Program-made: the position numbers and the translations under genes
Assembly (NCBI RefSeq): GCF_012034205.1
Contig: NZ_JAATEM010000030.1
Span: forward strand, 1 to 64,000
Origin: Streptomyces composti
Lineage (GTDB): Bacteria; Actinomycetota; Actinomycetes; Streptomycetales; Streptomycetaceae
DNA: 64,000 nucleotides
Direction: 5' to 3'
Shown here: piece by piece, positions 27,259 through 35,987 of the stretch
Layout of the letters: every line of letters begins with the position of its first letter
Position numbering within the stretch: position 1 is the first letter of the stretch
The notes under the pieces: generated by a model
What the model was told of the DNA's origin: nothing
Seen by the model: the letters and a program-made list of their open reading frames with translations, nothing else
Databases searched by the model: none

Positions 27259-27978
27259 GTGGAGAAGGTGACCGCCGTCGCTCATCGCGGCGACCCCTAC
27301 CGTTTCCGTGAGAACACCCTCGCCTCCCTGCGCTCCGCGCTGCGGCAGGGCGCCGACGCGGTGGAGATCGACGTACGGCTCACCCGGGACGGGGTGCCGG
27401 TGCTGCTGCACGACGCCACGCTCAAGCGGCTGTGGGAACTGGACCGTCCGCTGCGGTCGCTGTCCTGGGCGGAGGTCAGGAGCGCCACCGGCGGCGGGGT
27501 GCCGTCGCTCTCCGCCGCGCTGGAGGCGACCGAGGGCAGCCGGGTGATGGTGGACCTGCCCGACACGCCGGACGTCCGGGACGCACGCAGGGTGGTGGAG
27601 GCGGTCCGGGAGGCGGGTGCGCAGGACCGGGTCTGCTACTGCGCGGGCGCCGAGGCGATGCTCGCCGTCCGGGCCGCGGACCCGTCGGCGGAGATCGCGC
27701 TGACCCGTTCGACCCTGGCCCCGCCCCGGTCCGCCCTGCTGGAGGCGATCCGGCCGCGCTGGCTCAACTACCGCTTCACCCTGGTCGACCGGGCCCTCGC
27801 CGACCGGGTCCACCGCGACGGCTACCTGCTGTCGGTGTGGACCCCCGACACCCGCCGCTCCATGCGCCGGCTGCTGGCGCTGGGCGCCGACTCGGTCACC
27901 ACCAACCGCATCGACGTGCTGTGCGCCCTGCGCGACGGCGTCACGCGTGGGGCACCGGCACGGCGCGGTCGCCCTTGA
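27259..27978 (+). CDS. glycerophosphodiester phosphodiesterase
   Basis: Hydrolyses glycerophosphodiesters to glycerol 3-phosphate and alcohol. The GDPD motifs are VAHRGDPYRFRENTLASL at the start (HR..EN), AVEIDVRLTRDGVPVLLHD (ExD and HD) and a C-terminal YLLSVWTPDTR. It is short, 239 aa, with no signal peptide, so intracellular. Start GTG 27259 has GAGGGAAGGGA upstream; ATG 27226 is the alternative. A 102-bp gap separates it from the deaminase. It is convergent with the HXXEE gene. Confidence 0.85.
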   Translation: MEKVTAVAHRGDPYRFRENTLASLRSALRQGADAVEIDVRLTRDGVPVLLHDATLKRLWELDRPLRSLSWAEVRSATGGGVPSLSAALEATEGSRVMVDLPDTPDVRDARRVVEAVREAGAQDRVCYCAGAEAMLAVRAADPSAEIALTRSTLAPPRSALLEAIRPRWLNYRFTLVDRALADRVHRDGYLLSVWTPDTRRSMRRLLALGADSVTTNRIDVLCALRDGVTRGAPARRGRP

Positions 27979-27996
27979 GCAGGGCGGCTCTGTCGC

Positions 27997-28560
27997 TCAC
28001 GGCGACACCCCCCACACCTGTCGCACGCGTTCGAAGAGCGTTCGGGAGATCACGTGCGAGGCGGCCGTCGCCGCCCCCGCCAGCGCAAGGCCCGTGGCGA
28101 GGTCCCGGGGACGGGCGGGCCGCAGGACACCGGCCCTGCGCAGCCGCCCGCGCGCCCAGAGCGCGTACGGGACGACGACCAGGGACGAGGTGACGGACCC
28201 GGGCGTGTAGCCGCGGAACGCGGCGGCCTGCGCCAGATGCACCAGCCCGTGCAGCCCGAAGCCGTCCACGGCCGACTGGTAGAAGGCCGAGCGCCCGCCG
28301 CTGAGGCGCCCGGCGGCCGAGGCGGCGGCGACGACCGTCCCCATCACCCCCACGGCCGCGGCGAACCGGCGCCGGTCGACGCTCTCCGCCTGCCGCCAGA
28401 CCGCCTCGGGGACGGCCGGAAGCCGCGTCCGCAGCCGCGGCACGTTCCGGCGCAACCACCCCGGCACCGTGGCGACTTCCTCCGCGTCGTGCACCGCCCA
28501 GGCCGCCAGCAGCCCCAACGTGACGGCCCCGCCCACCCGTTCGTTCCCCGTGGTCTCCAT
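27997..28560 (-). CDS. HXXEE domain membrane protein
   Basis: 187 aa, mostly hydrophobic. Near the N-terminus, WAVHDAEEV carries the name-giving H-x-x-E-E at residues ~24-28, followed by an aromatic-poor membrane part with HGLVHLAQAAAF and SLVVVPYALWARGR. Function unknown; the paired Glu may bind metal. ATG 28560. It follows the PotD2 start region by 12 bp, so a tail-to-head layout. Confidence 0.75.
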   Translation of the reverse strand: METTGNERVGGAVTLGLLAAWAVHDAEEVATVPGWLRRNVPRLRTRLPAVPEAVWRQAESVDRRRFAAAVGVMGTVVAAASAAGRLSGGRSAFYQSAVDGFGLHGLVHLAQAAAFRGYTPGSVTSSLVVVPYALWARGRLRRAGVLRPARPRDLATGLALAGAATAASHVISRTLFERVRQVWGVSP

Positions 28561-28572
28561 GCGGCGAGTCTG

Positions 28573-29751
28573 CTAGAGGCCCACGATCTTGTTCCACCGC
28601 TTGGCGAATTCCTGCCGCTCCCCCGGCTCGATGTCCCTGGCGATGGCGAGGCGCTTGCGCATCGCGGCGTCCGGGAAGATCAGCGGGTCCTCGGCGAGGG
28701 CCGCGGTCTCCTCGTCGTCGGAGGAGGCGAGGACGTCCTGCGCGGCCGGCACCGGGCAGACGTAGTTGACCCAGGCGGCCAGTTCGGCGGCGACCTCCGG
28801 GTCGTAGTAGTGGTCGATCAGCAGCTCGGCGTTGGCCTTGTGCCGGGCCAGGTTGGGGATCATCAGCGACTCCGACCACAGCTCGGCGCCCTCCTCCGGG
28901 ACGACGAACTCGATGTCCGGGTCGTCGGCCTGCAGCTGGATGACGTCGCCGGAGTAGGCCTGGCAGGCCAGGACGTCGCCGCTGGACAGGTCCTTGATGT
29001 AGTCGTTGCCGGTGAAGCGGCGGATCTGTCCCCTGGCCACCTGCTTCTCCACCTGGTCGCACACGGTGTGGAAGTCGTCGGCGGTCCACCGGGTGATGTC
29101 GACCCCGTTGCCCTGCATCAGCAGCGCGAACGCCTCGTCCACGCCGGACAGCAGCGTCACCCTGCCCTTGAGGTCCGGCGCCCACAGGTCCGACACGCTG
29201 CGGATCTCCCGGCCCACCCGGCGCCGGTTGTAGGCGATGCCGGTGATGCCGGACTGCCAGGGCACGGTGAACTTCCGGCCCGGGTCGAAGGCGGGCGAGC
29301 GCAGCAGCGGATCCAGGTACTCGGTGACGTTCGGCTGCCGGGAGCGGTCCATCTCCTGCACCCAGCCGAGCCGCACGAACCGCGCGCACATCCAGTCGCT
29401 GATGACGATCAGGTCGCGGTCGGTCGGCTGGCGGTTCATCAGCGACGGGCTGATCTTGCCGAAGAACTCGTCGTTGTCGTTGATCTCCTCGACGTACTCG
29501 ACGGAGATCCCCGTCCGCCGCTCGAACGCCTCCAGTGTGGGCCGCCGGGAGGGGTGCTCCTCGTCGGTGTCGATGTACAGCGGCCAGTTCGCCCAGGTGA
29601 GCCGCCTCTCCCGGCGGGACAGATCGGCGGCGGCCCGCTCGGAGGCCGGCACATGGGCGGCGGGCACCCCGCAGCCGGCCAGCGAGCCGAGCAGCACGCC
29701 CCCACCGAGCAGCAGCGAACGACGGGACAGGGAACGGGATGTGGTCACCAT
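28573..29751 (-). CDS. PotD/PotF-like polyamine-binding lipoprotein (second copy)
   Basis: 392 aa. The N-terminus SLSRRSLLLGG (Tat) and lipobox SLAGC show lipid anchoring. The mature part has the PotD pattern: NWPLYIDTDEE, ERRTGISVEYVEEINDNDEF, IVISDWMCARFVRLGWVQEM and LACQAYSGDVIQLQADDPD. It is clearly homologous to the PotD at 20764-22011 but has no permease or ATPase beside it. It precedes the second aminobutyraldehyde dehydrogenase by about 200 bp. It may share the PotABC channel or another one. Function by homology. Confidence 0.88.
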   Translation of the reverse strand: MVTTSRSLSRRSLLLGGGVLLGSLAGCGVPAAHVPASERAAADLSRRERRLTWANWPLYIDTDEEHPSRRPTLEAFERRTGISVEYVEEINDNDEFFGKISPSLMNRQPTDRDLIVISDWMCARFVRLGWVQEMDRSRQPNVTEYLDPLLRSPAFDPGRKFTVPWQSGITGIAYNRRRVGREIRSVSDLWAPDLKGRVTLLSGVDEAFALLMQGNGVDITRWTADDFHTVCDQVEKQVARGQIRRFTGNDYIKDLSSGDVLACQAYSGDVIQLQADDPDIEFVVPEEGAELWSESLMIPNLARHKANAELLIDHYYDPEVAAELAAWVNYVCPVPAAQDVLASSDDEETAALAEDPLIFPDAAMRKRLAIARDIEPGERQEFAKRWNKIVGL

Positions 29752-29953
29752 TGCCGCAGCATCCCCACCCGGGCGTTCCAGAGCAATCGACGGTACGTCG
29801 ACCGAAGACCACCAACACCGACACCTTGTCCATCAGGCCCGCGGCAGACACGCGGAAGGGGCGCGGGGAACCCGTCCCGCGGCCGGCCGCGGTGAACCCG
29901 CAGCCGGCCGCGGCCCCGCGCCCCGTCGGCGCTCGGACCCTGTGCGATGCCCC

Positions 29954-31393
29954 TCACGCGTCCAGCGAGGTCATCACGTGCTTGATCCGCGTGTAGTCCT
30001 CGAACCCGTACGCCGACAGGTCCTTGCCGTACCCGGACTTCTTGAAGCCGCCGTGCGGCATCTCCGCGACCAGCGGAATGTGCGTGTTGATCCAGACGCA
30101 CCCGAAGTCCAGCTTCTTCGACATCCGCATCGCACGCCCGTGGTCCTTGGTCCACACCGAGGAGGCCAGCGCGTACTCGACACCGTTGGCGTACTCGACG
30201 GCCTGGTCCTCGTCGGTGAAGGACTGGACGGTGATGACCGGCCCGAAGACCTCCTTCTGGATGATCTCGTCGTCCTGCTTGAGGCCGGAGACCACGGTCG
30301 GCGCGTAGAAGTAGCCCTTGTCGCCGACCCGCTTGCCGCCCGCCTCGACGCGCGCGTGCGCCGGCAGCCGCTCGATGAAGCCTTCGACCTGCTTGAGCTG
30401 GTTGGGGTTGTTGAGCGGGCCGTAGAGCACGTCCTCGTCGTCCGGCATGCCGGTCTTGGTCTCGTTGGCGGCCTTGGACAGCGCGGCGACGAAGTCGTCG
30501 TGGATCGACTCGTGGACCAGCACGCGGGTGGCGGCGGTGCAGTCCTGGCCGGCGTTGAAGTAGCCGGCGACCGAGATGTCCTCGACGGCCTTGGCGATGT
30601 CGACGTCCTCGAAGACCACGACCGGCGCCTTGCCGCCCAGCTCGAGGTGGACTCGCTTGAGATCCTTCGAGGCGGACTCGGCGACCTGCATGCCGGCCCG
30701 TACCGAGCCGGTGATGGAGGCCATGGCCGGGACGGGGTGCTCGACCATCATGCGGCCGGTGTCGCGGTCGCCGCAGATGACGTTGAAGACGCCCTTGGGC
30801 AGGACGGAGCCGAGGATCTCGGCCAGCAGGACGGTGGACGCGGGGGTGGTGTCCGACGGCTTCAGCACGACGGTATTGCCCGCCGCGATCGCCGGGGCGA
30901 ACTTCCACACGGCCATCATCATCGGGTAGTTCCACGGCGCGACCTGCGCGCAGACGCCGACCGGCTCGCGGCGCACGAAGGAGGTCAGGCCCTCCATGTA
31001 CTCGCCGGCGCCCTTGCCCTCCAGCATCCGCGCCGCGCCCGCGAAGAAGCGGATCTGGTCGACCATCGGCGGGATCTCCTCGGTGCGGGTCAGCCCGATG
31101 GGCTTGCCCGTGTTCTCCACCTCGGCGGCGATCAGCTCCTCGGCCCGCTCCTCGAAGAGGTCCGCGATCTTCAGCAGGGCCTTCTGGCGCTCGGCCGGGG
31201 TGGTGTCCCGCCAGCCCGGGAAAGCCTCGGCCGCGGCCGCCATGGCGGCGTCCACGTCCGCCTGACCGGACAGCGGAGCGGTCGCGTACGCCTCGCCGGT
31301 CGCGGGGTTGACCACCTGGGTGGTCCGTCCGTCGGCGGCATCACGGAACTCACCGCCGATGTAGTTGCGCAGACGACGCAGCTCGGTGCTCAC
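29954..31393 (-). CDS. gamma-aminobutyraldehyde dehydrogenase (second copy)
   Basis: 479 aa. ALDH motifs: PWNYPMMMAVWKFAPAIAAGNTVVLKP, HLELGGKAPVVVF and catalytic GQDCTAATRVLV. The GQDCTAA context matches its paralogue at 22062-23597 and PatD-type enzymes that form GABA from 4-aminobutanal. Start is GTG 31393 with GGAGGG upstream. It is divergent from an Lrp regulator and transaminase, and upstream of the second PotD. This set looks like an inducible alternative route. Confidence 0.9.
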   Translation of the reverse strand: MSTELRRLRNYIGGEFRDAADGRTTQVVNPATGEAYATAPLSGQADVDAAMAAAAEAFPGWRDTTPAERQKALLKIADLFEERAEELIAAEVENTGKPIGLTRTEEIPPMVDQIRFFAGAARMLEGKGAGEYMEGLTSFVRREPVGVCAQVAPWNYPMMMAVWKFAPAIAAGNTVVLKPSDTTPASTVLLAEILGSVLPKGVFNVICGDRDTGRMMVEHPVPAMASITGSVRAGMQVAESASKDLKRVHLELGGKAPVVVFEDVDIAKAVEDISVAGYFNAGQDCTAATRVLVHESIHDDFVAALSKAANETKTGMPDDEDVLYGPLNNPNQLKQVEGFIERLPAHARVEAGGKRVGDKGYFYAPTVVSGLKQDDEIIQKEVFGPVITVQSFTDEDQAVEYANGVEYALASSVWTKDHGRAMRMSKKLDFGCVWINTHIPLVAEMPHGGFKKSGYGKDLSAYGFEDYTRIKHVMTSLDA

Positions 31394-31511
31394 TGCAGGC
31401 CCTCCAGTGCTTCTTGTGGGTGTCCGAGATTGTCCAGCTGTCCAACCTCTGAGACACCCACCCTAATCAGTGGGCTGACGTTTTCAACACCCCCGCCGGG
31501 CACCGTTCTGC

Positions 31512-31549
31512 GAAATCCGCACGTTACGAACCCTTCGACAACGGATTTC
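31512..31549. promoter_or_regulatory. inverted repeat, candidate Lrp operator
   Basis: GAAATCCG (31512-31519) and CGGATTTC (31542-31549) form a perfect 8-bp inverted repeat with a 22-nt spacer, in the 204-bp divergent promoter region between the aldehyde dehydrogenase and the Lrp gene. Spacing of two to three helical turns fits a dimeric or octameric Lrp-type regulator. Confidence 0.5.
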
Positions 31550-31597
31550 ATCGCCTACGCCTTGCGAAACTGTCGAGACGTCGTGCACAGTGACCTC

Positions 31598-32101
31598 GTG
31601 GCCAGTCGAAGCGCAGACCCCAAGGACTCTCGCGAGTCCCGCAACGGCGGCAGTCCTCAGCTGGACTCCGTCTCCCTCGCCATCATCGAGCAGCTGCAGG
31701 AGGACGGCAGGCGTCCCTACGCGGCGATCGGCAAGGCCGTCGGCCTGTCCGAGGCGGCCGTGCGCCAGCGCGTGCAGAAGCTGCTCGACCAGGGCGTGAT
31801 GCAGATCGTCGCCGTCACGGACCCGCTCACCGTGGGCTTCCGCCGGCAGGCGATGGTCGGCGTCAACGTGGAAGGTGATGTGGAGGCCGTCGCGGATGCG
31901 CTGACCGAGATGACCGAATGCGAGTACGTGGTGATGACCGCCGGGTCCTTCGATCTGATGGTCGAGATCGTCTGCGAGGACGACGACCATCTGCTGGAGG
32001 TCATCAACAAACGCATACGGGCCGTGCCCGGAGTGCGCTCCACCGAGAGCTTCGTCTACCTGAAGCTCAAGAAGCAGACCTACATGTGGGGAACCCGATA
32101 A
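31598..32101 (+). CDS. Lrp/AsnC family transcriptional regulator
   Basis: DNA-binding regulator that senses amino acids or related metabolites. The N-terminal winged helix is LDSVSLAIIEQLQEDGRRPY.. KAVGLSEAAVRQRVQKLLDQGV, and the C-terminal RAM ligand domain follows (about residues 80-165). 167 aa from GTG 31598 is usual. It is divergent from the second aldehyde dehydrogenase and two bases upstream of an omega-transaminase, so it likely controls polyamine or amino acid use. The first 25 residues are unstructured. The start is uncertain; GTG 31583 is possible. Confidence 0.87.
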   Translation: MASRSADPKDSRESRNGGSPQLDSVSLAIIEQLQEDGRRPYAAIGKAVGLSEAAVRQRVQKLLDQGVMQIVAVTDPLTVGFRRQAMVGVNVEGDVEAVADALTEMTECEYVVMTAGSFDLMVEIVCEDDDHLLEVINKRIRAVPGVRSTESFVYLKLKKQTYMWGTR

Positions 32102-32103
32102 CC

Positions 32104-33477
32104 GTGAGCACCGACCGCCCCAACGACCTCAGCAAGTCCGCGTACGAGCACCTGTGGATGCACTTCACCCGCATGTCCTCGTACGAGAACGCTCCCGTCC
32201 CCACCATCGTCCGGGGCGAGGGCACCTACATCTACGACGACAAGGGAAAGCGCTACCTCGACGGTCTCGCCGGCCTGTTCGTCGTACAGGCGGGCCACGG
32301 CCGTACGGAGCTCGCGGAGACCGCTTCCAAGCAGGCCCAGGAGCTGGCCTTCTTCCCCATCTGGTCCTACGCCCATCCCAAGGCCGTGGAGCTGGCCGAG
32401 CGGCTGGCCGACGAGGCCCCGGGCGACCTGAACAAGGTCTTCTTCACCACCGGCGGCGGCGAGGCGGTGGAGACCGCCTGGAAGCTCGCCAAGCAGTACT
32501 TCAAGCTCACCGGCAAGCCCACCAAGCACAAGGTCATCTCCCGCGCGGTCGCCTATCACGGCACCCCGCAGGGCGCCCTGTCCATCACCGGCCTGCCCGC
32601 CCTCAAGGCACCCTTCGAGCCGCTGGTCCCCGGCGCGCACAAGGTGCCGAACACCAACATCTACCGCGCCCCGATCTTCGGCGACGACCCGGAGGCCTTC
32701 GGCCGCTGGGCCGCCGACCAGATCGAGCAGCAGATCCTCTTCGAGGGCCCCGACACCGTCGCCGCGGTCTTCCTGGAGCCGGTGCAGAACGCCGGCGGCT
32801 GCTTCCCGCCCCCGCCCGGCTACTTCCAGCGGGTGCGGGAGATCTGCGACCAGTACGACGTGCTGCTCGTCTCCGACGAGGTCATCTGCGCCTTCGGCCG
32901 CCTGGGCACCACCTTCGCCTGCGACAAGTTCGGCTACGTGCCCGACATGATCACCTGCGCCAAGGGCATGACCTCGGGCTACTCCCCGATCGGCGCCTGC
33001 ATCATCTCCGACCGCATCGCCGAGCCGTTCTACAAGGGCGAGAACACCTTCCTGCACGGCTACACCTTCGGCGGCCACCCGGTCTCCGCCGCGGTCGCCC
33101 TGGCCAACCTGGACCTGTTCGAGCGCGAGAACCTCAACCAGCACGTGCTGGACAACGAGGGCGCCTTCCGCTCCACCCTGGAGAAGCTGCACGACCTGCC
33201 GATCGTCGGCGACGTCCGCGGCAACGGCTACTTCTACGGAATCGAGCTGGTCAAGGACAAGGCCACCAAGGAGTCCTTCAACGAGGAGGAGACCGAGCGC
33301 GTCCTGTACGGCTTCCTCAGCAAGAAGCTCTTCGAGAACGGCCTGTACTGCCGCGCCGACGACCGCGGCGACCCGGTCGTCCAGCTCGCGCCGCCGCTGA
33401 TCTCCGACCAGAAGACCTTCGACGAGATCGAGCAGATCCTGCGCGCCACCCTGACCGAGGCCTGGACCAAGCTCTGA
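32104..33477 (+). CDS. class III omega-aminotransferase (putrescine- or beta-alanine-pyruvate type)
   Basis: PLP-dependent enzyme that moves an amino group from a diamine or omega-amino acid to pyruvate. It has VFFTTGGGEAVETAWKLAKQ, DVLLVSDEVICAFGRLG and the Schiff-base lysine in ITCAKGMTSGYSPIG. 457 aa. GTG 32104 is two bases after the Lrp stop, so they are co-transcribed. Together with the two dehydrogenases it offers a transaminase route from putrescine to 4-aminobutanal. Substrate is inferred from neighbours. Terminator-like repeats follow. Confidence 0.88.
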   Translation: MSTDRPNDLSKSAYEHLWMHFTRMSSYENAPVPTIVRGEGTYIYDDKGKRYLDGLAGLFVVQAGHGRTELAETASKQAQELAFFPIWSYAHPKAVELAERLADEAPGDLNKVFFTTGGGEAVETAWKLAKQYFKLTGKPTKHKVISRAVAYHGTPQGALSITGLPALKAPFEPLVPGAHKVPNTNIYRAPIFGDDPEAFGRWAADQIEQQILFEGPDTVAAVFLEPVQNAGGCFPPPPGYFQRVREICDQYDVLLVSDEVICAFGRLGTTFACDKFGYVPDMITCAKGMTSGYSPIGACIISDRIAEPFYKGENTFLHGYTFGGHPVSAAVALANLDLFERENLNQHVLDNEGAFRSTLEKLHDLPIVGDVRGNGYFYGIELVKDKATKESFNEEETERVLYGFLSKKLFENGLYCRADDRGDPVVQLAPPLISDQKTFDEIEQILRATLTEAWTKL

Positions 33478-33540
33478 GCCTCACCCGGGCCCGGACCCGG
33501 CCCCCGAAGCCTCACCCGGGCCCGGACCGGGCTCCGAGGC
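33477..33540 (+). repeat. 21-bp direct repeat and terminator hairpin
   Basis: Two identical 21-bp copies beginning AGCCTCACCCGGGC (33477-33497 and 33508-33528) are 31 bp apart. The second copy's GCCTC (33509-33513) pairs with GAGGC (33536-33540), with the inner GCCCGG/CCGGGC pairing, giving a terminator for the transaminase. Confidence 0.6.
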
Positions 33541-33763
33541 TGTGGTCCGACCGAGGTTCCGATCTTCCTCCTGGATGATCAACACCGGCCCCGGTGCCGC
33601 CCATTCGAGTGAGAAACGGCGGCCCGGGGCCGCGTGCTGTGCGGCGTGCAGCCGCCTCCTGCCTAGCGTGCCCAGTGACCGATCGGCCCTGCCTTCGTTC
33701 CCCCGCACGAGGGAAAACCACGAACCGCGCACGGCATTTCCGATCCGAACCGAGGTGTACGCC

Positions 33764-34513
33764 ATGGTGGCCCCACCGGACAACGACGTGCTCTGGGCAC
33801 GCGGACTGCAGTTCCGGCACGCGGACGGCTCCCCCGGGCTGAGCGGGGTCTCGCTCGGCGTCCGGGAGGGCGAGATCCTCGCGGTCGGCGGCCCGCGCGG
33901 CAGCGGCAAGACCACCCTGCTGCGCTGCCTCGCCGGTCTGATCCCGGTCCACGGCGGCGAGGTCTGGTTCAACAGCGGGCCCCTGCACACCCTGGGCCCG
34001 GTCGCCCGGGAACGGCTGCGCCGGGAGCGCTTCGGCTGGATCGACCCCGAGCCGGTGCTCGTCCCCGAGCTGAACGTCTGGGAGAACGCCGCGCTGCCGC
34101 TGCTGCTGCGCGGCACCGACCGCCGCCGGGCCAAGACCGCGGCACTGGAGTGGCTGGAGCGCCTGGACGTCGGCGACAAGGCCCGCAAGCACCCCGGCGA
34201 GCTGGTGCACGCCGAGCGCCAGCGGGTGTGCATCGCCCGCGCCCTGGCCCCCGCGCCGACCGTGCTGTTCGCCGACGAACCGACCGCCCCGCTGCACCGC
34301 GCGGACCGCCGGCACGTGCTGCGCACGCTCACCACGGCCGCCCGCTCGCACGGCATCACGGTCGTCCTCGCCACCGCCGACCCGGACATCGCAGCCCTCG
34401 CCGACCGCACCGTGTCCCTGCTGGACGGGCGGCGGGTCCGCACCGTGCATCTGCCGCCGGTCGCCGAGACCGCCGAGACGGAGGGCCGGGCCGCGTGCTC
34501 GCTCTCCGCCTGA
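33764..34513 (+). CDS. ABC transporter ATP-binding protein with degenerate signature
   Basis: 249 aa. Walker A is GGPRGSGKTTLL and Walker B TVLFADEPTAPL, with the Ala-for-Gly variation. The signature LSGGQ that contacts ATP in the dimer is replaced by LVHAERQR. It resembles MacB/LolD-type ATPases. ATG 33764 has GAGGTG upstream. It overlaps the following permease by 19 bases, so the pair is one unit. With a degenerate signature it may be slow or act as a regulator. No substrate can be named. Confidence 0.8.
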   Translation: MVAPPDNDVLWARGLQFRHADGSPGLSGVSLGVREGEILAVGGPRGSGKTTLLRCLAGLIPVHGGEVWFNSGPLHTLGPVARERLRRERFGWIDPEPVLVPELNVWENAALPLLLRGTDRRRAKTAALEWLERLDVGDKARKHPGELVHAERQRVCIARALAPAPTVLFADEPTAPLHRADRRHVLRTLTTAARSHGITVVLATADPDIAALADRTVSLLDGRRVRTVHLPPVAETAETEGRAACSLSA

Positions 34514-35850
34514 CCCGAAGCGCCCGGCCGGCCGTCCAGCTGCGCCGCCTGCTGGTCGCGGCCGCCTCGGCCGGGACCGGCTTCCTGCTCCTGGGCGCCC
34601 TCGGCCACGCGCTGAACCACCCGGACACCCCGTCCGTCTCGGCGCTGCGCCTGGCCTGGTGCGCCGCCCCGCTGGCGGCCACCGTGTACTTCGCGGTCGC
34701 GGTGGCCCGCACCGACCCCGCCACCCGGCCCCGGCCCGGCCTGTCCGCTCTCGGCCTGGGTCCGGCCCGCATGATGGTGCTCTCCGCGGCGACCACCGCC
34801 CTGGCCTGCGCGCTGGGCTCGCTGCTGGCGCTGCTGGTCTTCCTCCATCTGCGCGGTGACCTGACCGGCATGCCCGTCGACGGGGCCGCCGCCGACTTCC
34901 TCGCCGCGGGCCGGCCGCTGCCGCTCCCGGCCGCCCTCACCCTGCTCTCCGTGGTGCCCGTGACCGCCTCGCTGGCGGTGGCGGCCGCGCTGCGGCCGCG
35001 CGAGCAGAGGGCCGGCGCCTCCCGCATGGCCCGGGTGTACGGCCGCTTCGGCGCCTACCGGCGCACGCCGGTGCGCGAGACCTTCGGCGCGTACGGGCGC
35101 TTCGGCAGCCATCTGGGCGGGGCGGCTCGCGGCGGGCGCGCGGCCGGCACCGCAGACCGAAGCAGCCGCCGGCAGGGCGGGCAGGAGCAGCCGGCCGGGG
35201 GGACCGAGGAAGCCGGATCCCCCGGGACCGGGACCTCGCCCGCCGCACCGCCCGCGGCTCCCCTGGCGCCGCCGTCCGGACTGCCCTGGGGCACCGCCGT
35301 CCTGGCCGTGGGCCTTGCCGTGGAGGCCTACGTCAGCCGCACCGGCGGCGGCTCCGGGACCGGCGGCCGGGCCGGGGCGCTGGCCGGGCTCGCGCTGACC
35401 GCCCTCGGTCTCGCCCTGGCCGGCCCGGGCCTCACCCACCTGTGCGGCAGGCTGCTGCAGGCGGTGCGCCCGGGCGCCCTGCGCCTGCTGGCGGGCCGGG
35501 CGCTGATGACGGAGGCGGTGCGCATCGGCCGCCCGCTGGGCGTGGTCTGCGCGGTGATCTCGGCCGCGTACGCCATGACCTCGCTCTACGACACCGACGA
35601 CCCGTCCGTCGCCCCGCTCACCACCCTCGGGACGCTCCTGGTGACCGGCTGCGCGGTGGCGACGCTGCTGACCGCCGCCGCCGAGGCCAGGCAGGCCCGC
35701 GCGCTCACCACGGACGCGCTGCTGCGCCTCGGCGCACCCGCCGGGGCGCTGCGCCGGGCGGCCGCGATCCGGTCCGCGGCGCTGGTCGCCCTGTTCGCTC
35801 CGCTGACGCTGGCGGTCGCCGAGCTGTCGGCGCTGCCGCTGGCCGCCTGA
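34495..35850 (+). CDS. ABC transporter permease (FtsX-like, multi-pass)
   Basis: 451 aa, starting from GTG 34495, which overlaps the ATPase stop by 19 bases. About eight hydrophobic segments, with a long Gly/Arg-rich cytoplasmic loop at roughly residues 175-260 that contains RRQGGQEQPAG. The second half ends GRALMTEAVRIGRPLGVVCAVISAAYAMTSLY followed by two helices, typical of FtsX-type permeases. Partner of the ATPase. Function unknown; the two-gene unit could export lipid or peptide. Confidence 0.78.
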   Translation: MLALRLTRSARPAVQLRRLLVAAASAGTGFLLLGALGHALNHPDTPSVSALRLAWCAAPLAATVYFAVAVARTDPATRPRPGLSALGLGPARMMVLSAATTALACALGSLLALLVFLHLRGDLTGMPVDGAAADFLAAGRPLPLPAALTLLSVVPVTASLAVAAALRPREQRAGASRMARVYGRFGAYRRTPVRETFGAYGRFGSHLGGAARGGRAAGTADRSSRRQGGQEQPAGGTEEAGSPGTGTSPAAPPAAPLAPPSGLPWGTAVLAVGLAVEAYVSRTGGGSGTGGRAGALAGLALTALGLALAGPGLTHLCGRLLQAVRPGALRLLAGRALMTEAVRIGRPLGVVCAVISAAYAMTSLYDTDDPSVAPLTTLGTLLVTGCAVATLLTAAAEARQARALTTDALLRLGAPAGALRRAAAIRSAALVALFAPLTLAVAELSALPLAA

Positions 35851-35987
35851 GACGGCTCGCGGCCCGGCACGGCACGCGAGGAAGTTCTCCGGAGAAGTCT
35901 CCGGTGAGCGATGACTTCTGCGGGGTCCCCCGGTCTACCCACTCGAACGCTGTGAAAGCCATGAAGCGGAACGGGAGAGACCCCGCC

